A DNA stretch of 64,000 bases, taken from NCBI GenBank assembly GCA_037157565.1, contig JAZHRO010000013.1, positions 113,164,001 through 113,228,000 of the forward strand, given 5' to 3'. The notes beneath the pieces are model-generated. The model saw only the letters and a list, made by a program, of their open reading frames with translations, ran no database searches and was not told where the DNA came from. This DNA comes from Thalassia testudinum (taxonomy: Eukaryota > Streptophyta > Magnoliopsida > Alismatales > Hydrocharitaceae). The translations under genes and the position numbers were made by a program. Of the stretch, positions 8,330 to 20,760 are shown piece after piece (the stretch's first letter is position 1; each line of letters starts with the position of its first letter).

Positions 8330-10707
8330 GTTAGATTGAAAATGAACTAGCTAACAAACATTTAGAAGAAAAATAACAAGCATTCATAGAATTGAAATTC
8401 AATTACTTATACAGGAAAGCTTGTATACACAAGGAATACAATACAACTACATGTTAGCTATCTTCAAACTACATTCTACAGGGTTTTAAATCAGACTTTT
8501 TCTGCTACAATTTAAGACAACAGACAGCAGCAGCAAGGAATCTATACACCAACCCTACAGCAAATCAGATCTGATTCCAGATGGCTTAACTGCTGCTGCA
8601 ATTAGTCCATCTGGAATGAAATCATATTTATGGAAAGAAGGGGAATGTAGTTGCAAGTGCAGCAACTTGTTGTGACTCTGGGATTAAAATCATAAATCCA
8701 AACTAAAAAAAATTTCCTCAACCCTATCTGACAAGGGTTACCTTCTCATTAAAAACACTGAATGTTCCAACTCAAATGCAAGAACCCTTGTCAATAAATT
8801 CTCATCAAATTCAACCAGCAAAAACACTAATCTAACTCTTCCTAATGCTATAGACAGCATGTAGAAAGAGTTAAATCAATCAATTAAAATCCACAATTCA
8901 AATCCTAGATTCTGAAACCTTAAGGAGTATTGAGAACTCCTTAGGTTAAGAAATCAACAGTGCTCTCAACAAACACAAACTCATGAATACAAGATAGAAC
9001 TTCAAATCACCACAGTGATTTTCCTTAGTTCTATCATGCATTCAATGCATTAAAATCCTCATAAAACTCAGATCAGATTATGGCTCTTCTGAGATGAATT
9101 CTGACATCAGAAACATCTCAGATTCCTTGCCAAACAATGAATAAAAATCAGAATTCTTCAGTTTGTCAGATCAAAACAGTCAAAACCCAATTGAGTAAAA
9201 ATCTTTGAAATCCGAGTTAAAGAAAAATCTGACAAATTGATCACTTTTTAGCTCAGATCAGGGGCTTTTGTGAACAAAAATGGGGTGAATGGGAAGCCCC
9301 TAATGTGCTTTTTGATGCCAATTTCAGATCTGATGTTAAAAACCAATCAGATCTGAAATTAGGTCTAAATGAATGGGTGAATTGAGAGAAATAAGTCATG
9401 GAAATCAGAAGCGAATATGGAAACATGGAGAAAATTCGTGATCATGGACTGTGTGAAACCATCCCCTCTGATCTGGAATGATCAGAGGAGGTGAGGGGGG
9501 AAATTCTAGTCTAAATCTACTGCTACAGCTACACTATCAGAACAGTGCAGTTAAACACTACGAATTACTTTAAATCTACTCTAAATCTACTTAACTACAG
9601 CCACAACTAATTTGCAGAATAATAAATCTACTCTAACAGGAGGAATGGGACCTATGGGTCCTTAGGCGGTGGCTAAGGAGGACGAAGGGAGGAAAATGAC
9701 TCCAGTGGAGGGAAGAGTCTGCTAGTGAGGCTCCAGGGTCGTCCTCAGGTGCTACGTGGTCCTTAGCGACGAGGAGGTCGAGAAGAAGGCGGAGATTTCA
9801 CAGCCGGTGGCTGTGAAATCAGAGAATTAGTGGGGAGGAGAAACTGGAGTGGACGAATGATCGCTAAGAGATGTAGGAGAGAGCGATCCTTTGCGCGCGC
9901 GACCACTGAGGTGCTTAAGTAGCAGACTCAGTGGCTCAGATCATCGCGTGGGTGAGGATAGCTGATGAGGCAACCGGTGGCAGGGATGAGAGGAGAGGGG
10001 CGCGTGGCGAGACAAATCAAAAACTGACCGTCAGATGGGATCTGGGGAGAGGGGTGAGTGTATGCGCCGATTCGCGCAAGCTTCTATTCAGATCCAACTG
10101 CAGATCAAAATCGTGAGAGAAAACAGACGGCTGAGATCTGCCGTGTTCTTCGCGTGCTACAGTGAGCGCGAAGAGCAGCAGGCCAATCTCGAAATGTTGG
10201 GAAAATTGCAGGGAGAACCCCTTCACGAAGGGGTAGAAAAATTGCGTGCAGTCCCATAAGTGAAGAGAATTGCAACAAGATGGACCCTGCAGCCTTTCAA
10301 AGGGGTCCCTGTGGTTTACAAGTAGGTCCAAAAGGAATTTCTAAGGATGAGAATGTGATGCATGAAGGACCTAAGTGTAAACTCTATACTACAAGGCCTA
10401 AATGATGTCCAAATGCCTTCAAAGTTTTATATGTGCTCAATTGAACATTTAAGAAATTAATTCTACTTCTGATTTAGCCTTTTAAACTTATTCATGTGTT
10501 CAATTAACGCATGGATCACCATTTATCCTTTATCTTCAGAATATCTCATTTTGTGACCTAATTATGCAATTTTAACGCAGAATAAAGGTTTTAGGTCTTT
10601 TTCTTTGATTCCCACACTTAACCCTTTTTATCTATTAATTTGATGTTGTTTAACCCAGTGGCTAGCTTAACTTCAACTTTTTAGCTATGATGAGTAGCCA
10701 CTCATCA
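8330..10707 (-). repeat. LTR fragment D (Athila-like), reverse orientation
   Basis: The right end is a clear U3 terminus: perfect palindrome TGATGAGTAGCCACTCATCA at 10,688-10,707, with upstream sequence resembling the U3 of Ana. The left border is not resolved: no PBS, and no copy of the right flank GGCTC. It adjoins LINE coding sequence on the right, so it probably interrupts or truncates the LINE. Short frames inside are not coding-like. Confidence 0.5.
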
Positions 10708-11515
10708 GGCTCTCCCTGACCGACCTCCTCAAAGAGTGGGTTCTTCTTGAGATCAATGGATTGCCATTGCATCTGAGATTTAAGGGAGTTGTTGCCAAGA
10801 TGGTTGTAGGCTTTGCTTCTATCTGTCAAGGGTCTGAAGTCATGATTGGAGAAGGAGACATTTGATCACTTAGAATTGAGGCTGATGTCTTTAATGCTGG
10901 CTCAGTTCCTGACAGGGCTACGATCAGATGTGGGGGCTCCTCTTGGCTTATTTTCCTAACTATGGTTGGACAAGTATCTGTGCACTTAGAACAAGGGCAG
11001 GTTAAGACGTCTAGGGCCAGCAGTGAGGAGATGCATCAGGATGAAAGGGTGGGTCACACTTCACCAGATGAAGCCCCTGAATCCAAAAAGAGGAAGGACT
11101 GCCATCAGGGCTATGCAGAGAAGGACCTGATGCATATGGAAGATGTTAGTGCATTAGGAGGTCGCAACCAAGCCTTGGTAGCCAAAGATGATGGTTACAT
11201 GGATGATGTTGATGCTTTTGAGAAAGACTCAAAGTCCCTAGCAGCAATGAGGAGGGGAAGACAGGAATGGAATTGGTACTCAACAATGACAGCAGAGCTC
11301 TCAAAGAGGTGAATCAGGTGCAGTTCAAAGTCCCTGCTAATCTGAAATTTGGTAGCGGATCCAATCAGAAAAGGGGCGTGGGTAGATTCCCTTATATGCT
11401 TAGAAGGAGATGGAAGGAGAACCTGACCCCTATTGTGGAGCAGACCATTGCAAACTCGATCATGGTTGAGTATGTGGGCTGTTTGGCGCAAGGGGATCAA
11501 CCTGGCAAGAAATGA
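10708..11515 (+). pseudogene. LINE ORF1 remnant (L1 type)
   Basis: Coding-like sequence starting in mid-gene at the LTR D border (a segment reading LLKEWVLLEINGLPL, typical of plant LINE ORF1 N-terminal domains) and running into the ORF2 start. It has an in-frame stop near 10,865 and a frame change near 11,270. The C-terminal part (11,267-11,515) ends KK with TGA at 11,513-11,515, overlapping the ORF2 ATG by ATGA. Product would be the RNA-binding ORF1 protein; no zinc knuckle is visible in the remaining part. Confidence 0.6.
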
Positions 11516-12636
11516 GAGTGTTAACTTGTAATGTGCATGGGCTGCGCAACAAGGTGAGAAGGACTTCCTTATGTAGATATCTTTCTGAATGGGAGATTGA
11601 TTGTGCTCTCATCCAAGAGACACATGTGGAGGTGGAGACTGGTCAAGAATGGGATTGGTTTAAGCAGTCTAGACGAACTAATGTTGTGGTAAAGGGTGCA
11701 TCAGGAAGGTCTGGTGGAATGGCTATTTGTTGGAGAAAATCTTGTCTCATGGTAACTGATGTCATTCGTGATAGGCACATGCTTACTTGCAGATGCCAAT
11801 CATCTCAGGGAGATATGGAATGGTATGTCGCATGCATTTATGGCCCTTGTGTGGCTGCAGACAAGGCTGGCCTTTGGGAGGAACTATCTGCAATGCATCA
11901 AAGGGTGCAGGATGTTCCTTGGCTTATAGGGGGTGACTTTAATTGTCACTTTCAAGTAATGATAGACCTGGTGGGAGGATGGACAGTTCAATGGCAGGCT
12001 TTCAAATGGCTGTGCAGAATTTGGAAGTCACAGAATATCCTATTAGTGGAGTTGAATTCACTTGGAGAAATGGGAGTGGACAGTCATCTAGGTTGGATAG
12101 ATTCTTTGGCAGTCCTAGCTTGTTGGAGAGGCATCAATTATTAGCTGTTATGAGCCTTGATAGGCCTTTCTCTGATCACACTCCACTAGTGTGGGACAGC
12201 GGGACGAATTCTGACATTGGATCGTATTTCAAACTCAAGAGATCTTGGTTTAGGGAGGAGGGGTTTGTGCAAATGGTAGCTCATTGGTGGCAGAACAAGG
12301 CAGTGCAAGGATCTGCCACACAGTAGCTTGCTTCAAAGATGGCAGGTCTGGGTGACATGTTGAAAGAATATTGACAGGCAGTGGCACTAATCAGAGAACA
12401 AAGGAGGAGGGAGGCATTGGCAGTGATCAGAGAACTGGACTTGAAGGAGTGTAGGCAGCCTTTGAATCTCCAAGAGCAGCAACAAAGACAGCAGATGCAG
12501 TCAGTAGTGGGGGAGGAGGATCTGAAAAGAGAAGTGGACTAGCGTGAAAGGTCTAGACAGCTATGGCTCAAAGAGGGGGATGCAAACACGAAGTTTTTTC
12601 ATCTCGCGGCCAGTGCTAGGAGAAGATTCAATCTAA
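11512..12636 (+). pseudogene. LINE ORF2, endonuclease half (broken)
   Basis: Apurinic-like endonuclease domain of a plant L1 LINE. Motifs in order: LTCNVHGLRNK, LIQETHV, GGDFNCH, then after a frameshift near 11,945 SRLDRFF and FSDHTPLVW. It continues to the linker with WLKEGDANTKFFH, typical of plant LINE ORF2. Inactivated by the frameshift and stops at about 12,323, 12,374 and 12,539. Sequence resumes at 14,912 after a solo LTR. The ATG at 11,512 fits the usual ORF2 start. Confidence 0.85.
12501..12636 (+). repeat. 136-bp direct duplication, left copy
   Basis: Identical over 136 bases to 14,909-15,044; both are LINE ORF2 sequence and flank the solo LTR. Both carry the same TAG stop (about 12,539 and 14,947), so that mutation predates the duplication. 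A normal Ty3/gypsy target duplication is 5 bp, so this needs another mechanism. Confidence 0.95.
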
Positions 12637-14911
12637 ACGCCAGTTTATCATCATTTTTATGCTTTAAAACTAACCTAGCTCTTAGGATTTTACTCTGCAA
12701 ACGGGTTTTTGGGCTGCATTTAGGCATAAATTAGGATAGGCATGCATTGCATTTTTTATTGTCATTTTAATGAGTTCTTGTGAGTGTTAGGGATGTACAG
12801 ATGCACAGATCCCTAAAACCCTAGCACTCAAGAAGGCAAATGGTGAAGGAGAAGGCCAGACTAGCTGGAACTCAGCCTAATCCAGCTCACCTCAGCTTGA
12901 TCCAGCTCACCTCAGCTTGATCTAGCTCACCGCAGCTGGAACCTAGCTTACTTGAACTAGGGTTAGCTCATCCCAGCTCCATTCAGCTAATCTCAGCTGG
13001 ATGGCAGCTCAAGAGAGTTCACCTTAGCTCACCCTAGCTCAAGTCAGCTCAGATCCAGCTCAACTTAGCTGAGTCTAGCTCATCTCAGCTCCCACTAGTT
13101 CACAGGGAGCTCTAGTTAGCTCGGCTAAGTTGACAGGAGTTCACCCCAGCTCAGATCCAGCTACATCCAGCTCCACTCAGCTCCAACCAGCTGAAGAAGA
13201 ATTCATCCCAGCTCAGGAAGCTCAAGTCCAGCTCACAGGGACTCAGCTTAGCTCAACTCAGTTGAGCTAAGCTACCTTAGCTGCCTCAACCAGCTTGATT
13301 TTCCCCGGGAGCACCAGACCCAGCTCACCTTAGCTCATTTTGGTAGAAGCTAGCTCACTTTAGCTTGGCTTAGCAACTAGCAAAGAACTAGCAAGCTAAG
13401 CCAGCTAGAGTAGCCCCATGCCAGCCTCTTCAGCAGCAGCCAGCTCCAGCTCCAGCTCCAGACTTCTTCTCCTCAGCTCCCTCCTCCAAACCCTAGCTCC
13501 AACACCTTCTCCTCTACTCCTCCATTAGCTAAGCTAGCTTAGCTTAGCTTAGCTTAGCTATGCTCCAACTTCCTTGGCTTGTACTACCCCAAAAACCCAC
13601 CTACCAACTCTACCCAACTAGCTCCACCTAAGCTCCACATGAGCTAACCTACTTGGCACCAACCTAACCTACCCACCACCTCCAAAAGACACCTAAAAGT
13701 GGCGCCAAAAACTACCCATAACCACCCCTTAGTGGCGCCACTTTTCCCTCCAAAATCCCCCCTCATCTCCACCACACAATCTCCCTTGAACTCATCTCCA
13801 CCATCCACCTAACCCCCCTTCTAGAAGACCCCATGTTGGCGCCAACATGGGGGTGTCCCACCACCACCAAAAGACACCAACACCACCATAACCACCCCCT
13901 TTAACACCCCTTGGGTTGGCGCCAACTCACCCTAGCCATAGGATCACCAACCACCCTCATCCTTCCATCCTAGCCCTCCATTTCAAGGGGCACCTTAACC
14001 CCCCATCCTATTCTATAAAAAGCCACCACCTACCACCATTTTGGGGCATCCTCCCTTAGTATATTTTCTACCTAAACCACCTATACCTACGGCCAAGGAG
14101 AAGGAGTAGAGAAGGAGATTAAAGGGGCACACCACCAGCCCTTTTGGTGCCTTCTTCTCCCCACTCTCTTCAACTTGGGCCACGCCAAGGAGGAGGACTC
14201 TTCCACTTCAAGGAGGACGGCCAGGCAAGGGAGAAGGACTTAGGGTGGACGTCCACCCTTGGAGAGAAACTTAGGGCACGCCCCCTTAGGGCTTGCCTTG
14301 GAGGTCATCACCTTGGCGGAGTTCTGCAAGGAAGGAGTTGAAGGATTCTTTTCAAGCTTGGGAGCCACCAACCTTGGAGCAAGAAGCCCTCTTCTTCACC
14401 ATCTATTTAGAGGATTTGTGTTTTCTTTCTTTATTTCAATTATCTAGTAGTAGAAGCATTCCTCTACTAGGCATTTTTGTTAAACACTTTATCAATTATC
14501 TAGTTGCCTTCTTCGCATATCTTGTTTGCATTTCTATTTGCTTATTTTCAGCATTCTTCACTTCCTCTCCCTAATTATTCTAGGCCTCCACTTGCTTAGA
14601 GTGAGCTTAGGGAGAGGCTCTACTTGCCACTTTAGAGTAGTTTACTTAATTGGAAGTGTAAACACTTTTCCCGCCATAATTTCGCATGTTGCCTTAGTTC
14701 AAAAACAAAAAAAAAATTACATATTAAAAAATATTAAAAAGAAAGTTGAGATTGTATTCCAAGCAAGAGAATCATTATTGCAATTTTTGCCTCCTTGGAC
14801 GACCCTAGATACTCCCCTATCTAGGATATAAATTTTAAAAGCGAAAGCGGATTCGCGTGTTACAACGACGTTAAAAAACTACTTTTACAAATCACGCGTA
14901 TTTCGCTATCA
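12637..14911 (+). mobile_element. Solo LTR C1, ~2.27 kb, AGCT-rich
   Basis: Homologous end to end with 18,492-20,760. The left terminus lacks the TGAT of the family and joins LINE sequence at a shared TAA; the right end reads ...CGCTATCA. It holds an AGCT-dense segment (12,860-13,560), four GGCGCC palindromes (13,700-13,925), TATA box CTATAAAAA at 14,013-14,021 and a U5-like end with a GTTACAACGACG motif near 14,860. No internal domain, PBS or second LTR is present. Small frames at 14.1-14.8 kb are not convincing genes. Confidence 0.85.
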
Positions 14912-15044
14912 GTAGTGGGGGAGGAGGATCTGAAAAGAGAAGTGGACTAGCGTGAAAGGTCTAGACAGCTATGGCTCAAAGAGGGGGATGCAAACACGAA
15001 GTTTTTTCATCTCGCGGCCAGTGCTAGGAGAAGATTCAATCTAA
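14909..15044 (+). repeat. 136-bp direct duplication, right copy
   Basis: Exact copy of 12,501-12,636. From here the LINE reading continues without loss of sequence, so this is the original context of the right side. Confidence 0.95.
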
Positions 15045-17451
15045 TCTCATCAATTAAAGTAGGTGAGAGAACTATTAATTCTATTAACGAAATCAGAAGT
15101 GAAGCAGGCAAATACTTCAAAGAACTGGCCAAGGCTACACCAAGGGGCTCTTGGAGGATGGCATCGACTGATTTCCCAAGTGTCAATAGTGATCATAGAG
15201 ACATGTTAGTTACTCCTATCTTCGAACAAGAAACACTGAAAGCAATTAAAGACTTAAATAAAAGGGGCTCATAGTCCAGATGGGATTCAGGTATTCTTTT
15301 ATAGAGAACTGTGGAGTGTTGTCAAAATGGATGTAATGAAGGTTATTCATGAATTTGAACTAGGCAACTCTGGTTTTGAGAGATTAAATAAATCCTATCT
15401 ATTCCTGCTACCAAAAAAATCAAGTGTAGAGAAATTTTCTGATTATAGACCCATTGCATTATCAAATTCTATTTATCTTATTATTAGTAAGATTATAGCC
15501 AACAGAATGCGGGAGGTATTGAAGGATTTGATAATGCCGGTCCAATCTGCCTTTCTTCCTGGGAGATCGCTACAGGAGTCCTTCATTATGGCACAGGAGA
15601 TGGTAATGGGATGGCATAGGCGAAAGACTAAGGCCTTTTTATGGAAAGTAGATTTCTCCAAGGCTTATGATTCAGTCCCCTAGTCGTATCTGTGGGAAAT
15701 CCTCAAAAGGAGAAATTTTCCATCATAGTTGATACAATGGGTGAAGAGATGCATCACGACTGCCTCCTTTTCCCCATTGATAAATGGGAAACCATGTCGA
15801 ACTTGGATCCAACCTCAATGTGGAGTTAGGCAAGGGTGTCCACTTGCTCCTCTGATTTTTAATCTTGCAGTGGATACATTGGCAAGATATACTTGCAAAC
15901 TAGCAGCAGATGGACTTATAAGGCGGTATTCTATGTCTAATAATAGGGCTTTAGCTCCCATCCTCAAATACGTAGATGACACTGTCTTTTTCGTGGAAGG
16001 GGGGAAGAGGGAAGCGCAAGTGCTTTTTCATATGGTTAAGATTTTTGGTGAGATTTCTGGTCTTAGACTTAATGGAAACAAATCTTCCTTGGTCTGTTTT
16101 GGGATGAATGGAATGATCCAAAATGACATCTCTACCATTTTGGGTATGCCTGTGGTCTCATTGCCTATCAAAATTTGGGATTGCCTCTGAAATGCACTAA
16201 AATGAGGAAAGCAGATTGGTCCTTCCTATATGAAAAGGTGGCTACGAAATTGGAGGGTTGGAGTAGTCGCTACCTATCAAAAGGGGGGAGGTATATTTTA
16301 CTGAATTCAGTCATTACATCGATTCCAGTTTTTTTCTTCTATGTTCTTAAAGCCCCAAAGTCAATTTGGAAAAAACTTGATGTGATGCATAAAAGATTCT
16401 TCTGGAAAGGGGCTTCTCATCAAGGGGCTTTTCTTCAACCAATAAAATGGGATTCGATTTGCACGCCAAAAAAGATTGGTGGCATGGGTGTGAGATCCCT
16501 CAAGGAATTTAATGATGCTTTGCTGTTGAAGTGGGTTGTTCGACTGCTGCAGGGGGGAAAACTATGTGGATAGAAGTAATTCAGGATAGCTATGGGGCTG
16601 CCAATGACGAGATAAATTGCCTAAACCCACATAAACCATCTCCTTTTTGGTCTTCGGTGGTGCGTGCCTTGAAGGATAATTGGATTTTGTTCAAATCTGT
16701 GTTAGGTGATGGGAAAAGCTTCAAATTCTGGCTGGAGAATTGGGTACCTGGGGGGGTGATTAAAGATAGGTACCCACTTGCTTTTGCAGCATCTTCGGAT
16801 AAAAATGCTGTGGTTTCTAATTATTGGGATGCGGAGTCTGAGCAGTGGTCTTTGAATAGTGCTATGTGGAATAATCATGAAACAAGAACACAAGCAGAAA
16901 ATGAGCGCCTCATGCAAGAACTTGCTGCCTTCAAACCCACGCCTCATGAATATGACACATACAAGTGGGAGGGTAAGTTTCCTTCAGCGGCTGCCTATGA
17001 CAAGCTGATTTTTTCTTCCAGGATGGTGGAACTTGATGAGGAGGGGAAAAAGTTATGGAAGTTAAAAATAACACTGAAGGTACAAATTTTTTTGTGGCTC
17101 TGCAGAAGGGATGGTCTGATTACTGGAGATCTAAGGCACAGGAGAATGGGAACTCCCACTCAGTTCTGGTACTTATGTGGGGTGCATAATGATTCCAGTG
17201 CTCATATTTTTTCTTCGTGTGTGATCACATATTATGTCTGGAGGAGAGTTTGTAATGAGTCACTTCCCACATGGGAGAATCTTTGGAGTTATCTTGTGAG
17301 GGGGAATAAGCCATGCTCACCTATGGTGGCTGTGTTATGGTCAGTGTGGAGGGCTAGGAATGAGTGTGTTTTTCAGGAGACTCCAGTGAATGTGGGTAAG
17401 ATTGTAAATTGCTGCTGGAATCTCATACAGCAATGGGGTTTGAACATGTAA
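15045..17451 (+). pseudogene. LINE ORF2, reverse transcriptase and C-terminal zinc region (broken)
   Basis: Reverse transcriptase of a plant L1 LINE: DYRPIALSN, QSAFLPGRSLQE, KVDFSKAYDSV, QGCPLAPLIFNL and catalytic YVDD (near 15,969; many plant LINEs have FADD). It continues through LSKGGRYILLNSV and WDSICTPKKIGGMGVR to a C-terminal zf-RVT-like region (KVQIFLWLCRRDGL; CGVHNDSSAHIFSSC), ending at TAA 17,449-17,451. Frameshifts near 15,270, 16,180 and 16,560 and stops near 15,272, 15,681 and 15,727 make it dead. Confidence 0.88.
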
Positions 17452-17539
17452 TTGTGTTCATTTTTTTAAATAACAAAAGCTCTCCTGGTTTGCTATTGGT
17501 GAATCGATAGCATTCCTTTCTTTATAAAAAAAAAGAAAG
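17452..17539 (+). other. LINE 3' UTR and poly(A) tail
   Basis: Short non-coding 3' end after the ORF2 stop, finishing in an A-run (about 17,525-17,533), the usual end of a target-primed LINE insertion. Immediately beyond lies LTR B1, whose U5 end is missing, so the LINE probably inserted into or truncated that LTR. Confidence 0.6.
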
Positions 17540-18491
17540 CAAGATAATTACAAAGAACTTGATATAAACACTAAGAGAGAGAGAGAAAAAAACAATCACT
17601 TTAATAAGTTTGGAAAATGTCTTTACAACTAGAAAATGGGAAATTCTACAGCTAGAAAGCGAAAAAATATTACAGCTAGAAAGTGGGAAAATCCACTCTA
17701 GTGATAAAAAGAAGGTAAAGAGAAGTTATCCTCCTCGACGGCTGCTTAGAGGACAAGCCGGATGAGGGACACCTGGAAGACGGAGGACGAAGATGAAAGA
17801 AGAAGAACGGAGCAGGAAGAACCAGGGCCAAGACAAGGCGTCGTTGTCATCACGGGATCCACTTCCGAAATGGGGGAGAGAAAACTTTGATTTTGACTCT
17901 AGAGGAGCATCCTGGGTTTGAGAAAAGCTTCTTTAGAGATTTGGAGAGGGAGAGAGGTGAAGGAAGGGATGAAGAAAGTGTGGGGGTCGTAGGGCTATAT
18001 ATAGGTGTAGGGGTTGGGGGCAATAAGGTCATTCCAAGTTCGAAACAATAAATTAGCAGTCTTTAGTGACAGATTTATTCGTCACTAAAGCCTGATCGTG
18101 GCTGAAGTGCGTACATCCCCTCGCCTCCTCACGCCCAACGCTTAACCACGTACCTGCGTTATCAACCGTCCAATCTTGAGATCGGATGGCTTAAACATGC
18201 CGCACCCGATCTCCTTCAACTCCTATTAAGAGGTGACGCGGCCTCCATCGCCATTGGATCATAGATCAACGGCTCAGGATGCAGGCTCGTTCACCTTCAC
18301 AAAAGTGCATCTGATGGCATGCTCATGCTCCTCGCATTTGGGCATGCCATGTGTCACCTTCATCGTCGCCCGATCTCCATCCAATGGCTCAACTGAGCTG
18401 GATTCGCACGTCTGCTTTATTTGAAGTGAAGCATGGATAGAACTTGCGCCATTTGCTTGCGAAGAGGTGCTCGCCCACTGCGCTGTGCTTC
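17540..18491 (-). repeat. LTR B1, first part (reverse orientation)
   Basis: Homologous to the LTR at 62.7-64.0 kb. Shared landmarks: the AAATGGGAAATTCTACAG-like repeats near 17,635, the CCTCCTCGACG stretch, a minus-strand TATA box at about 17,994-18,004, and an inverted repeat TTTAGTGAC...GTCACTAAA at 18,059-18,087. The U5 end is truncated at the LINE border. Interrupted at 18,491 by solo LTR C2; continues at 20,761. Confidence 0.78.
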
Positions 18492-20760
18492 TGATAAATG
18501 ACAGTTTATCATCATTCTTATGCATAAAAACAAACCTAGCTCTTAGAGTTTTGCTCTGCAAATGGATTTTTAGGCTGCATTTAGGCATTAACTAGGATAG
18601 GCATGCATTGCATTTTCTTTTGTTGTTTTAATGTGTTTTTGTGAGTGTTAGGGATGAACAGATATACAATCCCTAAAACCCTAGCACTCAAGAAGGCAAA
18701 TGGTGAAGGAGGAGCTCAAAATAATTGGAACTTAGCTTGATCCAGCTCACCACAGCTGGAACATAGCTCACTTGGACTAGGGTTAGCTCATCCCAACTCC
18801 ATTCAGCTAATCTCAGCTAAATAACAACTCAAGAGAGCTCATCTTAGCTCACCCTAGCTTAGGTCAGCTCAGATCCAGTTCAACTTAGCTAAGTCTAGCT
18901 CATCTCAGCTCCCACTAGTCCACAGGGAGCTCTAGCTAGCTCAGCTGAGTTGACTGGAGTTCACCCCAACTCAGATCTAGCTACATCCAGCTTGACTCAA
19001 CTCCAGCCAGCTGAAGAAGAACTCATCTCAGCTCAGGAAGCTCAAGTCTAGCTCCCAGAGACTTAGCTTAGCTGAACTTGGTTGAGCTAAGCTACCTTAG
19101 CTGTCTCAACCAGCTCAATCCTCCCTGGGAGCACCAAACCTAGCTCACCTCAGCTCCATTCAACAGAAGCCAACTCACTTTAGCTTGGCTTAGTAGCTAG
19201 CAAAGAACTAGCAAACTAAGCCAGCTAGAGTAGCCCCATGTTGACCTCTTCAGCAGCTGCCAGCTCCACTTCAGCTCCGGACTCTTCAGAACTAGCTCCT
19301 CCCTCCAAACCCTAGCTCCAACACCTCCTCCTCTACTCCACCATTAGCTAAGCTAGCTTAGCTTAGCTTATCTTAGCTTAGCTCTGCTCCAGCTTCCTTG
19401 GCTTGTACCACCAAACAAAAAAAAAACCCTACCTAACAACTCCACCAACTAGCTCCACCTAAGCTCCACATAAGCTAAACCTACTTGGCTTCAACCTAGC
19501 CTACCCACCACCTCCAAAAGACACATAAAAGTGATGCCAAAACCACCCTAACTACCCCCTTGTTGGTGCCACTCTTCCCTTCAAAAATCCCCTTCATCTC
19601 CACCACACATCTCCCCTTAAACCCATCTCCACCCTCCACATAATCCCACCTTCTAGAAACCTCAAAGTTTGCGCCAACCCATGGCACCTCTCCATGGTTG
19701 GCACCACTTTTAGGTGCCTCTTGACCAACCCTAACTACCCCCCTTACACCCCTTAGGTGGTGCCAATAACCCTTAACCCTAGGATCATCTAACCACCTCC
19801 ATCCTCCCATCTTAGCCCTCCATTTCAAGAGGAACCCTAACCCCTCATCCTACCCTATAAAAAGACCACTACCCACCACCATTCAAACCATCCTTGGCTA
19901 GCAAATTCACTCTCATATTCTACCTAGAGCCCACGCCCAAGAGAGAAGAAGAAGAAGAAGATTAAGGGGATATTTTGTCCCCCTGGTGCCTTCCCCTCTT
20001 CCCTTCTCGCTTGAGCCACGCCAGCCAAAGGAGAAGCCAAGCAAGGAAGATCTTTGGAGGAGATCTTGAAGGTGGTCCACGCCACCTTGGAGGAGCTTTT
20101 GAGGGTGGTGCACGCCCACCCCTTGGAGGAGAGCATTGAAGGTGGTAGCACCCACCTTTGAGGAGCTCTCAAGGAAGGAGAAGAAGGAGGCCCTCTTTTC
20201 AAGCCAAGGAGCAGCTAGGCTTGGAGCAAGAAGACTCCCTTCTTCACCAAATTTTGCAAGAGGATTTGTGTTTCTTTTATTGCTTTAAAATTTTTCATTT
20301 CTAGTAGAAGCATTCCTCTACTTGTCCTTGAAAAGAACACAAATTCTAGTTAATCAAATTGCCTTCTTTTTAATTTCCTATTGCAATTGTTACTGTTGTT
20401 CTAGCACTTATTTTACTTCCACTTCCTAATTACTCTAGGCCTCCACTTGCCTAGAGTGAGCTTAAGTAGTGGACATTTTAATCTCTTAAGTTTCAGCTTA
20501 GCATTTTAGGTGTTAGCACTCTCTCGTCACAATTCGCACTTTACCCGTATTATTTCAAAACACAAATATATATATATTTAAAATACCGAAAAGATAGTTG
20601 AGATTTATTTTTACCAAGAGAATTGAATTGCAATTTTTGCCTCCTTGGACGACCCTAGATACTCCCCTATCTAGGATATAAATTTAAAAGCGTATGCGAA
20701 TTCACATGTTACAACGACATTAAAAACCCGCTTTTACAAATCATGTGATGTTTCGCACCA
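18492..20760 (+). mobile_element. Solo LTR C2, 2,269 bp, TSD GCTTC
   Basis: Complete solo LTR: begins with palindrome TGATAAATGACAGTTTATCA, ends TTTCGCACCA, and is flanked by GCTTC at 18,487-18,491 and 20,761-20,765. TATA box CCTATAAAAA at about 19,855-19,863. It keeps the AGCT-dense segment (18,710-19,400), while the GGCGCC palindromes of C1 read as GGTGCC, GGCACC or GATGCC here, the pattern of CpG loss in an older copy. No internal sequence remains. Confidence 0.93.

Noticed and set aside
12637..14911. LTR C1 as a Helitron or MITE
   Set aside because: No TC...CTRR ends or terminal inverted repeats of that kind; the C2 copy shows TG...CA ends, a 5-bp target duplication and a TATA box, which fit an LTR.
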